In this document: piece after piece, positions 1-8,984 of the stretch
Numbering within the stretch: position 1 is the stretch's first letter
Layout: every line of letters begins with the position of its first letter
Origin: an uncultured Prevotellaceae bacterium
GTDB taxonomy: Bacteria > Bacteroidota > Bacteroidia > Bacteroidales > Bacteroidaceae
Direction of reading: 5' to 3'
NCBI GenBank assembly: GCA_902786565.1
Contig: CADACW010000002.1
Coordinates: 1 to 64,000, forward strand
DNA: 64,000 nucleotides
The notes under the pieces: model-generated
Seen by the model: only the letters and a program-made list of their open reading frames with translations
Told to the model about the DNA's origin: nothing
Database searches by the model: none
Translations under genes and position numbers: made by a program

Positions 1-84
1 GCTCAAAACCACGGAAACAGGGGACTACAGACCATTTTATACTGCCAAATCACCCCGAAATTCATGAAAAATTGTTCAGCGGGG

Positions 85-2295
85 TCAAAGTTGGGTTAAT
101 TCTAAACTCTTTCCCGACCGGTACTCCGTGGGTGTCATGCCGAACACCTGACGGAAGCATTGGCTGAAGTAGCGCGAAGTCTGGAAGCCCACCATCAGCG
201 AAATCTGGTTGACGGGCACGCTGGTCTCGGCCAGCAGACGGGCGGCCTGCTTCAGCCTCACGTTGCGCAGGAACTCATTGGGAGTGATGCCCAGCATCTG
301 CTGGGTCTTTTTGTAGAGGCTGGCCCGGCTCATGGCAATGTCGCTGGCCATCTGGTCCACGGTATAGTCCAGGTTGTCCATGTTCTTGTCGATGGCCTTC
401 AGCAGCTTTTCCACCAGTTTCTCTTCCTCCTTGTTGGCCGAAATCTTTTCCGGCACGATGTTGACAGCCTGTGCAAACTGGTGGCGGGCCTCTTCGCGCA
501 GTTCAAAGAGCTGGTTCACGCGCTCCTCGTTTTCTCTCTCCATCTGCTGTTTCCGTTTCTTCAGGTACAGTCTCATCATTACTATAAAGCCAATGATGGC
601 TATCAGGCTGTAGCCCAGCTTTGCCCACCACGTCAGCCACAACGGGGGCAGAATTTCTATATCCGCTGTGGTTGCATCCCCCCACAGTTCATCAGCCGTA
701 GATGCCTGCACCTCAAAGCGATAACTGCCAGGCGGCAAAGCCACGTAGTGGGCTGTTGCCCGGCCACTGCCGTCGCTGCTCACGTTCCACTCCTGTTCCA
801 GCGGGCAGAGCCGGTAGCGGTAGCACGAATGTGAAGGTGTGGCGTAGTCGAGTGTGGAGAAGTGCAGGCTGAGGTGGTTCTGGTCGTGAGCCAGCCGTAT
901 GTTATCCAAGCCGACGTCAGCGTTGCCCGCCTTGAACGCCGTGACCACTACGGGCAGGTGGCTGGCCTGTCCCATCACCGAGTCGGGACTGAAGCTGACG
1001 GCATGGCTGCCTCCCAGGGCAAAGACCAGTCGGCCGTCGGCCGTCAGGCAGACTGCCCGTTCCATCATGCTGGCGGCCGGGATGCCGTCTTCAGGGCCGA
1101 GGTTGACTACAAACGGCGTGATGCGCGATATGCCGCACGACGTGCCTGCCCACACACGGCCTTTGCCGTCAAGCACCAGACTGCGGATGCAGTTGTTGCG
1201 CAAAGCCGCTATACGTACCGTGCTCCACGTTCCGCGTTCCACATAAAACAGTCCGTTCTGGGTTCCTATCCACAACCGGCCCTCGCGGTCGCGCAACATG
1301 CAGTTGTATTTCGTGGTGTACTGCCCTATCTTGGTGGCGGGGGCAAAGTCAGCCAGCGTGTCGGCCTTGGTGTCGAGCATGAAGATGCCATTCTGAGCGT
1401 AGACCGCCGTCCACTGCTGGTCCACAGGACATGCCCCTACAAAGTGGCGGTAGGCCTTCAGGGCTGGCAGTTTGGCGCTCAGTGAGACAAACAGCCGCCT
1501 CTCCGGCAGAAAATAGCCCAGCGTTGAGAGCGAGTCGCACAGCAGATAGCGCCCGTCGGGAAGTTGCTGGACGAAGGTAGTGCGGTTGTAGGGCAGCCCC
1601 TCCACATTGTTCTTATTATATAAGGTGCGGGCTCCCTGCGCTTCACATTCCACCCCGTCGGCCCTGCACCGCCAGATGCGCCCCTCGCTGTCGGTGGTGC
1701 TGCGGGCAATGTCTATCAGCGGATGGTCGGCTGAAATCTCATCGACGTTCACCTGATGAGGCGAGAGGTAGACGATGCCGTCGTTGCGTGTGCCTATCCA
1801 CAGGCCGCCCTGCCGGTCTTGGGCCATCGTGCTGTAGTTCTTGGCCAGTCCCAACGAGTCTATGCACCGCCACTGCCTTTCGTCGGGAACGTCGCGCAGC
1901 AGTTCGCCCTTGGCAAACCGCCGCAGCGCCGTGTCGCTCAGTCGCGGCCCAATGTCGTAGCGGAAGGTCCGCGTGCGGGCATCGAAGAGATAGACGCGGT
2001 AGAAGTCGTGCAGCCAGAGCAGCGAGTCGCCCTGCCACAATCGGCCATAGCCCTTGGCGTAGGCCTCCATTTGGTAGGCCTGCCCATAGTCACAATTGAC
2101 GACATCGAATCCGGCACCATTCGACAGGCAGAACACGCCCTCGCAATTGACCAGCATCTGGCGGTTGGGCAATTCCACAATCTGTTGCACCTCGCCCGTC
2201 GGCAGTCCGTTGGCCACCGTCCAGTGGCGCTGCACGGCCCAAGCCATTGAGGCCAGCATCCACGTCAGCAAACAGCAAATCAGTCTTTTCTCCAT
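85..2295 (-). CDS. Transmembrane sensor/AraC-type transcriptional regulator (beta-propeller, Y_Y_Y, HTH_18)
   Basis: Probably senses a glycan breakdown product in the periplasm and controls the divergent lyase genes. I chose the ATG at 2295 (736 aa) over an upstream TTG at 2310 because it starts a clean signal sequence (MEKRLICCLLTWMLASMAWA). Two-component-regulator propeller repeats follow (GGLWIGTRNDGI, GRLWIGTQNGLF, GRVWAGTSCGIS), then a Y_Y_Y domain near residues 490-548, one membrane helix near 552-578, a short charged coiled coil, and a C-terminal AraC-type HTH from about 640 (MASDIAMSRASLYKK; VGFQTSRYFSQCFR). No histidine kinase or receiver domain lies between the helix and the HTH, so it is shorter than a classical hybrid two-component regulator and probably signals directly across the membrane. 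The function is inferred from architecture and its divergent position; the ligand is unknown. Confidence 0.88.
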   Translation of the reverse strand: MEKRLICCLLTWMLASMAWAVQRHWTVANGLPTGEVQQIVELPNRQMLVNCEGVFCLSNGAGFDVVNCDYGQAYQMEAYAKGYGRLWQGDSLLWLHDFYRVYLFDARTRTFRYDIGPRLSDTALRRFAKGELLRDVPDERQWRCIDSLGLAKNYSTMAQDRQGGLWIGTRNDGIVYLSPHQVNVDEISADHPLIDIARSTTDSEGRIWRCRADGVECEAQGARTLYNKNNVEGLPYNRTTFVQQLPDGRYLLCDSLSTLGYFLPERRLFVSLSAKLPALKAYRHFVGACPVDQQWTAVYAQNGIFMLDTKADTLADFAPATKIGQYTTKYNCMLRDREGRLWIGTQNGLFYVERGTWSTVRIAALRNNCIRSLVLDGKGRVWAGTSCGISRITPFVVNLGPEDGIPAASMMERAVCLTADGRLVFALGGSHAVSFSPDSVMGQASHLPVVVTAFKAGNADVGLDNIRLAHDQNHLSLHFSTLDYATPSHSCYRYRLCPLEQEWNVSSDGSGRATAHYVALPPGSYRFEVQASTADELWGDATTADIEILPPLWLTWWAKLGYSLIAIIGFIVMMRLYLKKRKQQMERENEERVNQLFELREEARHQFAQAVNIVPEKISANKEEEKLVEKLLKAIDKNMDNLDYTVDQMASDIAMSRASLYKKTQQMLGITPNEFLRNVRLKQAARLLAETSVPVNQISLMVGFQTSRYFSQCFRQVFGMTPTEYRSGKSLELTQL

Positions 2296-2320
2296 CCTTA
2301 TCAATTGCAATAACCGTCTG

Positions 2321-2328
2321 CAAAGGTA
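2321..2328 (-). promoter_or_regulatory. -7 promoter element of the AraC-type regulator
   Basis: Read on the minus strand this is TACCTTTG followed by CAGAC, a match to the Bacteroidota -7 consensus TAnnTTTG. It lies about 25 bases before the chosen ATG at 2295, which supports that start. Confidence 0.6.
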
Positions 2329-2390
2329 ATGGTTTTTGCGAAGAAGACAATCCTTTTGGTGCTAAAATTGTATCAAAACAGGTGTAACAA

Positions 2391-2436
2391 TTGTCTAAAA
2401 GCCGGTTTAGACGATAGTTTTTGCATCTTTAGACAA
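2391..2436. promoter_or_regulatory. Candidate operator: repeated TTTAGAC motif
   Basis: TTGTCTAAA (2391-2399) and TTTAGACAA (2428-2436) form a perfect 9-bp inverted repeat, and a third TTTAGAC lies between them (2406-2412). The cluster sits in the divergent intergenic region, about 30 bp upstream of the -7 element of the lyase genes, where an activator such as the neighbouring AraC-type protein would be expected to bind. The binding partner is inference. Confidence 0.4.
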
Positions 2437-2466
2437 CAGAGACGGCTCCATTCCATCGAAATTTTT

Positions 2467-2474
2467 TAACTTTG
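2467..2474 (+). promoter_or_regulatory. -7 promoter element of the lyase operon
   Basis: TAACTTTG followed by CGGC matches TAnnTTTG. It lies 35 bases before the ATG at 2510. No clear TTTG sits at the -33 position, which fits a promoter that needs an activator. Confidence 0.6.
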
Positions 2475-2509
2475 CGGCAGCAATCGAAACTACAAACTTA
2501 AAAACAAGA

Positions 2510-5500
2510 ATGATGAGAAAACAACTTTGCTTGATGACAGCGTTACTGCTCACAATGACCATGGGGGCAGGTGCACAGAATGACCACCTGAAGTTGCACT
2601 TCGACTTCAGCCAGGTGGAAGGGAAAAACGTGACCGACGCGGCCAGCGGCATCACCGCCCAGCTGAAAAACCAGGCCACAGTGGCCCGCATGGGCAGCTA
2701 CCGCGTGCTCGACCTGGCTGACGGCACGGGCTATCTCGACATGACGGCCAGCGCAGGCCAGGTGGTGAGACAGCTGGAGAATTTCACCGTCTCCGTCTAT
2801 TATCGCGTCGACCCGTCGGCCTCGCTCTCAGGTGCCGGCTACTTCCTGTGGTGCTTCTCTCAGTCGGCTGCCAACACGCAGACATCGGCCCCCTACACCG
2901 CCTACCGTCTGAACGCACAGCGCATGGCCACGTCGACGGGCGGCTGGGGCAACGAGACGGGCATGGAGATGGGCACCGAGAGCGACAAGGGCCGCTGGAT
3001 TCACATGCTCTACCGCCAGACGGGCAAGAAGGGCGAACTCTACCTGGACGGCAAGCAGGTGAAGCAACTCTCCACGATGCCCTTGCTGAAGGATGCGTTC
3101 ACCGCCACTCCCGCCTACAACTGGATTGGCCGTCCGCCCTTCTCGGCCGACAGCTATCTGAAGCAGACGCTCGTGGCCGACTTCCGCGTCTACGACGTGG
3201 CCGTGGCCGACGAGGTGGTGGCCCAGTTGGCGGCAGAGACCGCACGCCTCGACGACGCCTACGTGAACGGTGGCGGAGGCGACAACACGGCCCTGCTGAA
3301 GGCTATCGCCGAGGCCGAGCAGTTGCTGGGCCAGGCTGCCGACTATCCTACTGGCGCCGTGCAGATGCTGCGCGATGTGGTCAGCGTGGCGCGTGGCACA
3401 AGCGGCAAAGACCTGAGCCAGATGATATTCAACAATATGGAGAGCGACCTGCGCCAGGCCATGACCGTCTATAAGTCGGCCCGCGGCGTGGTGTTCGACG
3501 TGAGCGGCATCACCGATGTCTACGACACCGAGCGCGGTTTCCGCCACCCCGGCGGACTGCACACCGATGCCGACTTTGAGCGCATACGCCGCCAGCTGGC
3601 CGAGGGCAACGCCACCGTGACCGCCGCCTACGAGAAACTGAAGAACGCCGAATATGCAAGGGCCGACATCCAGACCTGGCCTGTGGAAACCATCGTCCGC
3701 GGCGGCAGCTCTGGCCAGAACTACCTGAATGCCGCCCGCGGAGCCACCATGGCCTATCAGAACGCCCTGCGATGGAAGATTGACGGCACCGAGGCCAATG
3801 CCAAGGCCGCCGTGCGCATACTCATGGCATGGGCTAACACCTGCAAGCTGGTCAGCGGCGACAGCAACTGGGCACTGGCTGCCGGACTCTACGGCTACGA
3901 GTTTGCGCAGGCCGCCGAGCTGATGCGCGACTACGAGGGCTGGAGCCGCGACGACTTTGAGCTGTTCAAGCACTGGATGCTCACCGTGTGGTATCCCGGC
4001 AACATCAACTTCCTGCGCGGCCGCAACGGCACGTGGGAGAACTGGGTGGGAGGCCAGGGAGGCCCGCGCCCAGGCCACTACTGGAGCAACTGGCCGCTGT
4101 GCAATGCGCTGGCCACCATCTCCATAGGCATCCTGTGCGACGATGTATTCATCTACAACCAGGGTATGTCGTTCATGAAGTACGACCAGGCCGGCACCTT
4201 CCAAAACCCGCGCACGGCCAACCCCATCCTGAGCGACGGCTGCACCGAGTTCATCGGCAACCTGGTGGTGACCACCAGCGAGAGCCCGCTGGAGACGGGC
4301 GCCTACGGCCAACTGGGCCAGATGCAGGAGAGCGGACGCGACGGCGGTCATGCCGCCATGGCGCTTGGTCTGGCCGTAGACATCTGCAAGGTGGCGTGGA
4401 ACCAGGGCGACGACCTCTTCTCGTATATGGACAACCGCATGGCCGCCGGCATCGAGTTTGTGGCCGCCTGCACACAGAACGTTCAGGGTCTGCCCTGGAC
4501 CAATTATAAATATGTGGACTGCCGCACGGCCTGGCACAACGGATGGCTGATGGAGGGTCCTGCCGAGCCTGCCGAGATGCGGCCCTACTGGGGCACCGTG
4601 ATTGGCCACTACGAGAGCGTGAAGGGTGTCAGGATGCCCTTTGCCGAGAAAGCCTACCAGCAGATGGGCATCGACGCCGGTGGCATGGGCAGCACCAGCG
4701 GCCCCTACGACCACCTGGGCTACTCGGTGCTGATGAACACCTACGACACGCAGCTCTGCCCCGAAGACCAGCGGCCCACACTGCTCACGCCGAGGATGGT
4801 CGTCGACGGCAGAACCATCGACCACAATGAGCTGGGCGGACTGCGCAACACCTACGTGGTGCAATCGACTCAACCGCTGGAGAGCGGCAAGACCGTCACG
4901 CTGATGCCCCAGCTGCCTGAGGGCGAAGAGGACACGGGCCTCTGGCAGTGGAACACAGGCGAGACCACCCGCAACCTGACCGTGACCGCCGACCACAGCT
5001 ATGTCTACCGCGTCACCTACACCAATCGCAACGGCATCAAGAGCGAACAGGCCTTCACACTGGCCGTCGAGGGCGACTGCACGCCCAGCCCGGTGCACCA
5101 GAGCATCATGGTGAACGGCGAGACGGTGGGCAGCACTTCGGCCACCATCTTCTATGGCGACAAGCTGACGCTCTCGGCTGGCGATGCCGCCGGGTGGTGG
5201 ACCGCCGTGCGGTGGGACAACGGTGCCACCGGCAACGAGATGGACTACGGCCCAGTGGCCACCAGCCGCACCATCCAGGCCTACGTGGAGAGCCAGGGCG
5301 GGCGCAGAGAGCTGGTCAGCTTCGACATCGACGTGCGACTGATGGAGACACGCATCACCGTCAATGGCGAAACCACCGTGGGCAGCGGCAGCCACTCGCA
5401 GTTGTGCAAGCCCGGCGATGCCGTCAGCCTGCAGGTCTACGTGCCGGCGGGCGTCGAAGGCGTGAGCTATCTGTGGGACAATGGCTCCACAGCCTCCACG

Positions 5501-6136
5501 CTGACCATCCCCTCAGTCGAGACATCGGGCATCTATACGGTCACGGTGACCTATGCCGGCATCACCGAGACGGTCACCTTCGGCGTGTTCCTGAAAGACG
5601 ACGTCACGGCTACCCTGCAGCCCGGCAACTATATGGTGCGCCACGCTGCCACCGACACCTATCTGACCGCCAACAGCTCGCAGCAGGAAGTATCGTTCCA
5701 GCCCGGCGACGCCGCTGCGCCGACCGACAACCAAGTGTGGACCGTCAGCGAGGCCAACGGGCGCCACGCATTCACCTCGCTGGCCGACGGCACCAGCCTG
5801 GCCTCAACGGGCAAGACCATCGCGGTGGCCCTGAAGGTCTTCTATCTCGACGCTGCTGCGGGCGTTGCCCGCTATGCCCTGCACACCGGCACGGGAACAT
5901 CGGCCCGCTACTGGACAGTCAGTGCCGATGGTGCCCTGGTCATCACCCAGGAGGCCACCCCCACTGACTTCCCATTCGAGTTCATCCCCGTCAGCGAAGA
6001 CACCGGCATCAAAGGCACGGAGAGCGGAAGGCGGAATACTGAAGAGACGGTCTACGACCTGCAAGGCCGCCCCGTGGAATCTTCCGGTCTGAAGAGGGGC
6101 ATCTATATCGTGAACGGAAGAAAACTCATGAAATGA
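2510..6136 (+). CDS. Secreted multidomain polysaccharide lyase (LamG + alginate-lyase-like toroid)
   Basis: Predicted exported uronan-cleaving enzyme of 1208 aa. A signal peptide (about 1-22, ending MGAGAQ) is followed by a LamG/concanavalin-like domain (about 25-250), then an alginate-lyase-like (alpha/alpha) domain (about 340-745). That domain starts with HPGGLHTDADFERIR and carries NGTWENWVGGQGG, QMQESGRDGGH and WNQGDDLF. Ig-like segments with repeated MVNGET / TVNGET motifs follow (about 760-1035), then a ricin/fascin-like segment (about 1040-1155). The C-terminus YDLQGRPV...GIYIVNGRKLMK resembles sorting tails of type IX secretion substrates, and porW is in this window. Family placement (PL38-like or another PF05426 relative) and substrate are uncertain. 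The stop overlaps the next start (ATGA), so the two genes are translationally coupled. Confidence 0.75.
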   Translation: MMRKQLCLMTALLLTMTMGAGAQNDHLKLHFDFSQVEGKNVTDAASGITAQLKNQATVARMGSYRVLDLADGTGYLDMTASAGQVVRQLENFTVSVYYRVDPSASLSGAGYFLWCFSQSAANTQTSAPYTAYRLNAQRMATSTGGWGNETGMEMGTESDKGRWIHMLYRQTGKKGELYLDGKQVKQLSTMPLLKDAFTATPAYNWIGRPPFSADSYLKQTLVADFRVYDVAVADEVVAQLAAETARLDDAYVNGGGGDNTALLKAIAEAEQLLGQAADYPTGAVQMLRDVVSVARGTSGKDLSQMIFNNMESDLRQAMTVYKSARGVVFDVSGITDVYDTERGFRHPGGLHTDADFERIRRQLAEGNATVTAAYEKLKNAEYARADIQTWPVETIVRGGSSGQNYLNAARGATMAYQNALRWKIDGTEANAKAAVRILMAWANTCKLVSGDSNWALAAGLYGYEFAQAAELMRDYEGWSRDDFELFKHWMLTVWYPGNINFLRGRNGTWENWVGGQGGPRPGHYWSNWPLCNALATISIGILCDDVFIYNQGMSFMKYDQAGTFQNPRTANPILSDGCTEFIGNLVVTTSESPLETGAYGQLGQMQESGRDGGHAAMALGLAVDICKVAWNQGDDLFSYMDNRMAAGIEFVAACTQNVQGLPWTNYKYVDCRTAWHNGWLMEGPAEPAEMRPYWGTVIGHYESVKGVRMPFAEKAYQQMGIDAGGMGSTSGPYDHLGYSVLMNTYDTQLCPEDQRPTLLTPRMVVDGRTIDHNELGGLRNTYVVQSTQPLESGKTVTLMPQLPEGEEDTGLWQWNTGETTRNLTVTADHSYVYRVTYTNRNGIKSEQAFTLAVEGDCTPSPVHQSIMVNGETVGSTSATIFYGDKLTLSAGDAAGWWTAVRWDNGATGNEMDYGPVATSRTIQAYVESQGGRRELVSFDIDVRLMETRITVNGETTVGSGSHSQLCKPGDAVSLQVYVPAGVEGVSYLWDNGSTASTLTIPSVETSGIYTVTVTYAGITETVTFGVFLKDDVTATLQPGNYMVRHAATDTYLTANSSQQEVSFQPGDAAAPTDNQVWTVSEANGRHAFTSLADGTSLASTGKTIAVALKVFYLDAAAGVARYALHTGTGTSARYWTVSADGALVITQEATPTDFPFEFIPVSEDTGIKGTESGRRNTEETVYDLQGRPVESSGLKRGIYIVNGRKLMK

Positions 6137-8541
6137 AGATAACACTGCTGACCATAGTCCTGGGTCTGGCCACCTCGCTACAAGGGGTGGCCCAGACCCT
6201 TTACCAGATGGCGGGCCCCTACGAGGTGATTGCCCGCGACGGCGCCTACCGCCACACCAAGGCGGGCAGCGAGCGCGACATGAAGGCAGCACTCGACTTT
6301 GCCATCAAGGGCGACACCGCACAGGCCCTGCGCATCATCAATGCCTACGCCCAGACGCTGCAGCGCATAGAGGGCCACGACGCACCGCTCTGCCTCATCC
6401 AGTGCTACAACCTGGTGAGGGCGATGATTATGATTGAAAATGGAAGATTGAAGATTGAAAATGAGGTTGCACAAGAAAGCGCCAGCCAATCTTCAACCTA
6501 CAATCTTCAATCTTCAATGATAAGAAGGGCCATACTGCCCGTCATCGAGCGCTTCGACGCCGACAGCCCTTACGCCAACGGCAACTGGGGCGCCATCGTC
6601 AACCGCTGCCGAATGGCCTGCGCCATCTGTCTGAAGGACAGCACACTCTACCGTTCAGCCATAGACTACTTCCTGCACGCCTTCGACAACGGCGCACTGC
6701 CACACTACATCGGCCCCACGGGCCAGTGCCAGGAGACGGGGCGCGACCAGGCCCACGTGCAACTGGGACTGCAGGCGCTGGCCGAGACCTGCGAAATGGC
6801 CTGGCAGCAGGGCGACGACCTCTGGGGGGCGCTCGACAACCGACTGCTGAAGGGCTTTGAATACACCGCCCGCTACAACCTGGGCTACGAGGTGCCCTTC
6901 GAGACCTGGCACGACTGCACCGGGCTCTACAACGACTGGACCGAGCCGGGGCAGATGAACCGCGGCCAGCTGTGGGACATCTACGAGCTGCCCTACCACC
7001 ATTACGTCGAGCGCAAGGGGCTCTCCATGCCCTACACCAAGCGCATCATCAAGGGGCAGAAGCCCAAGGTGAAGCCCCATGAGAAGCTGCACCAAATCTT
7101 CACCTACCCCGCTCCCGCCGGGGCACCGCTGAAGCACGACTACGAGGTCTGCATACGCCCCCGGAGCAGCCAGGAGTGGACACGCATAGACACCTATATG
7201 GCAAAAGTCAATGCGCAGACGGCAAACGCCCACCGCATCTCCGAAATATCCTACGCCCAGTTCGACTTCACCGGCGATGTCTTCGTGCGCGTGGTCTGCA
7301 AAAACAAGAAGTTTCAGAACGTGAGAATCAGGCCCCACTTCAAGGGCATCATCCCCAACGTGCAGAACGACAGCACCGTGCAGTTCCTGCTCTTCCAGCC
7401 AGAGAACGTGAGCGTGGAGTTCGACGCCGACATCACCTCCAACCTGCTGCTCTTCACCGCCCGCCCCCCCGAAGGCAAGGAGGATGCCGAGCGACAGGCC
7501 AAGACGCAGGGCCGCCGCTTCGTCTATTTCCCGCCGGGCCTCTACGCCCAGGCCGACATCGACAAGGCCCTCGCCCCGGCAAGAGGGGTCGGCAGCGAGA
7601 CAGTGGTCTATCTGGCCGGAGGCAGCTACTTCACCGGCACCTTCTCCATCGAGGATGCCGAAAACGTCAGCATACTGGGCCGAGGCATCGCACGCCCGGC
7701 CGACGGCTACGAGGGCTGCCACGTGCACCGCTCACGCCATGTGCTCATCGACGGGCTGACGCTCAACACCTGCCCCGTGGGCGGCTCCTCCGACGTCACC
7801 ATCAGGGGCGTGCGCAGCATCTCCCATCCTGCCTGGGGCGACGGCCTCAACGTCTTCGCCAGCAGCAACGTGACCTACGACCGAGTGTTCTGCCGCAACA
7901 GCGACGACTGCACCACGGCCTACGCCACACGAAAGGGATTCGAGGGCAACTGCCGCAATATCCGCATGACCAACGCCACCCTGTGGGCCGACGTGGCACA
8001 CCCCATCTTCATCGGCATACACGGCAATGCCGAGCAGGGCGACACCATAGAGAACCTGGTCTACGAGAACATTGACATTCTCGGACAGGCCGAGCCACAG
8101 GTGGACTACCAGGGCTGCCTGGCCATCAACTGCGGCGACAACAACCTGGTGCGCCACGTCACCTTCGACAACATCCGCATTGAACCCATCGCTCAAGGTT
8201 CGCTGCTGCAAGTCAAGGTGGGATGGAACCAGAAATACTGCGCTGCCCCAGGCCGCAGCGTCGACGACGTCACCTTCCGAAACATCCGCTACAACGCCGT
8301 GCCGGCAGCCCAGCCGGCCAATTCGCCGGCCAATTCATCGGCCGCCTTGTCGCCCAGCCTCTCCATCATTGCCGGCTACGACGAACTGCGCAAGGTGAAG
8401 AACATCCACTTCGAAAGCCTGAAAATCAACGGCCGACCCATCTACGACACCATGCCTGGCAAGCCCAAATGGTATGCTACCGCCGACTACGTCCCCCTCT
8501 TCGTCGGCAACCACGTAGAATCCGTCACCTTCGAACGATAA
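6133..8541 (+). CDS. Secreted fusion: lyase-like domain plus GH28/GH49-like beta-helix hydrolase
   Basis: 802 aa with a signal peptide (about 1-20, GVAQ cleavage region). The first part (about 25-300) resembles the catalytic region of the preceding lyase: compare TGQCQETGRDQAHVQLG, WQQGDDLWGALDNRLLKG and NGNWGA with its neighbour. The second part (about 455-800) opens with YFPPGLY and continues as a right-handed beta-helix with NSDDCTT and VAHPIFIGIHGN, as in clan GH-N (polygalacturonase/dextranase-like) enzymes. A single polypeptide may therefore both eliminate and hydrolyse one glycan; this is inference. Around residues 100-130 an AT-rich palindromic stretch is inserted in frame (annotated separately). 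The start overlaps the stop of the upstream lyase by 4 bases. Confidence 0.72.
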   Translation: MKITLLTIVLGLATSLQGVAQTLYQMAGPYEVIARDGAYRHTKAGSERDMKAALDFAIKGDTAQALRIINAYAQTLQRIEGHDAPLCLIQCYNLVRAMIMIENGRLKIENEVAQESASQSSTYNLQSSMIRRAILPVIERFDADSPYANGNWGAIVNRCRMACAICLKDSTLYRSAIDYFLHAFDNGALPHYIGPTGQCQETGRDQAHVQLGLQALAETCEMAWQQGDDLWGALDNRLLKGFEYTARYNLGYEVPFETWHDCTGLYNDWTEPGQMNRGQLWDIYELPYHHYVERKGLSMPYTKRIIKGQKPKVKPHEKLHQIFTYPAPAGAPLKHDYEVCIRPRSSQEWTRIDTYMAKVNAQTANAHRISEISYAQFDFTGDVFVRVVCKNKKFQNVRIRPHFKGIIPNVQNDSTVQFLLFQPENVSVEFDADITSNLLLFTARPPEGKEDAERQAKTQGRRFVYFPPGLYAQADIDKALAPARGVGSETVVYLAGGSYFTGTFSIEDAENVSILGRGIARPADGYEGCHVHRSRHVLIDGLTLNTCPVGGSSDVTIRGVRSISHPAWGDGLNVFASSNVTYDRVFCRNSDDCTTAYATRKGFEGNCRNIRMTNATLWADVAHPIFIGIHGNAEQGDTIENLVYENIDILGQAEPQVDYQGCLAINCGDNNLVRHVTFDNIRIEPIAQGSLLQVKVGWNQKYCAAPGRSVDDVTFRNIRYNAVPAAQPANSPANSSAALSPSLSIIAGYDELRKVKNIHFESLKINGRPIYDTMPGKPKWYATADYVPLFVGNHVESVTFER
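6430..6519 (+). repeat. In-frame AT-rich palindromic insertion inside the beta-helix enzyme gene
   Basis: The arm at 6439-6457 pairs with 6501-6519 (CAATCTTCAATCTTCAATG) at 17 of 19 positions. The stretch is AT-rich inside a GC-rich gene and encodes a low-complexity run (IENGRLKIENEV) that interrupts an otherwise continuous helical domain between NLVRAM and RRAILP. The reading frame is kept. Confidence 0.65.
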
Positions 8542-8599
8542 TCGCCACCCTCCGCCCGCTGATCACCACCGGCCCCCTCCAGTCCTACCCCCCACCTGT

Positions 8600-8667
8600 C
8601 TGACAGAAGCCCGGCATCAAACAAAAAGAAAAATGCCAGGCTACCCCTGTCAGATGCCTATGGCATC
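8600..8667. terminator. Stem-loops after the lyase genes, possible terminator
   Basis: CTGACAG (8600-8606) pairs with CTGTCAG (8647-8653), with a nested AGCCCGGCAT/ATGCCAGGCT stem. A perfect hairpin GATGCC-tat-GGCATC (8653-8667) follows directly. No U-run follows, so a terminator role is only suggested by position between convergent genes. Confidence 0.35.
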
Positions 8668-8692
8668 GGCTGCGCAAGCAGGGACGGAAACA

Positions 8693-8768
8693 GAAAATAC
8701 TTTACATCGCTAAGGGGAGGGTAAAGCAAACTCAGAGCTTATCTCTAAGGGGGGTATTTCGACCATTT
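8693..8768 (+). repeat. Dispersed intergenic repeat, copy A (divergent)
   Basis: Begins GAAAATACTTTACATCGCTAA and ends CTTATCTCTAAGGGGGGT followed by ATTTCGACC. It shares these end blocks and their order with copies near 34769 and 52762 but lacks their central AGATAAGTG palindromes. It lies downstream of a plus-strand gene, like the other copies. Confidence 0.5.
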
Positions 8769-8809
8769 GAAAAAAAACGACAAATCTGCTCCTTTACCCC
8801 TCAACTCCT

Positions 8810-8881
8810 TAGCCTGAATTATTCACGGCAATTAAACTGAATGCCGCTAAGAAATACATTTTCTATGAATAATTCAGGCTA
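8810..8881. repeat. MITE-like 72-bp element with perfect 16-bp terminal inverted repeats
   Basis: TAGCCTGAATTATTCA (8810-8825) is the exact reverse complement of 8866-8881. The 40-bp centre has a nested CGGCA/TGCCG pair. There is no coding capacity. The size and perfect ends suggest a miniature transposable element; a transcribed hairpin is the alternative. Confidence 0.45.
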
Positions 8882-8984
8882 GAGAATTTAAGAGTTTGCT
8901 CTGTCCTTTCTCCCCCTTGCCTACGTCCTTCTGCCGACTTTGGTGGCTGCAAACTCTCAGGCAGGATGGGACAGAGCCTCACAT

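Noticed and set aside
1-84. Sequence after the regulator stop at the window edge
   Set aside because: No gene, hairpin or promoter of substance can be supported in these 84 bases.
2828-5395. 855-codon open frame on the minus strand opposite the lyase gene
   Set aside because: Its low-complexity His/Ala/Val/Gly-rich translation is typical of the antisense of a GC-rich gene, and the plus-strand frame has clear domains.
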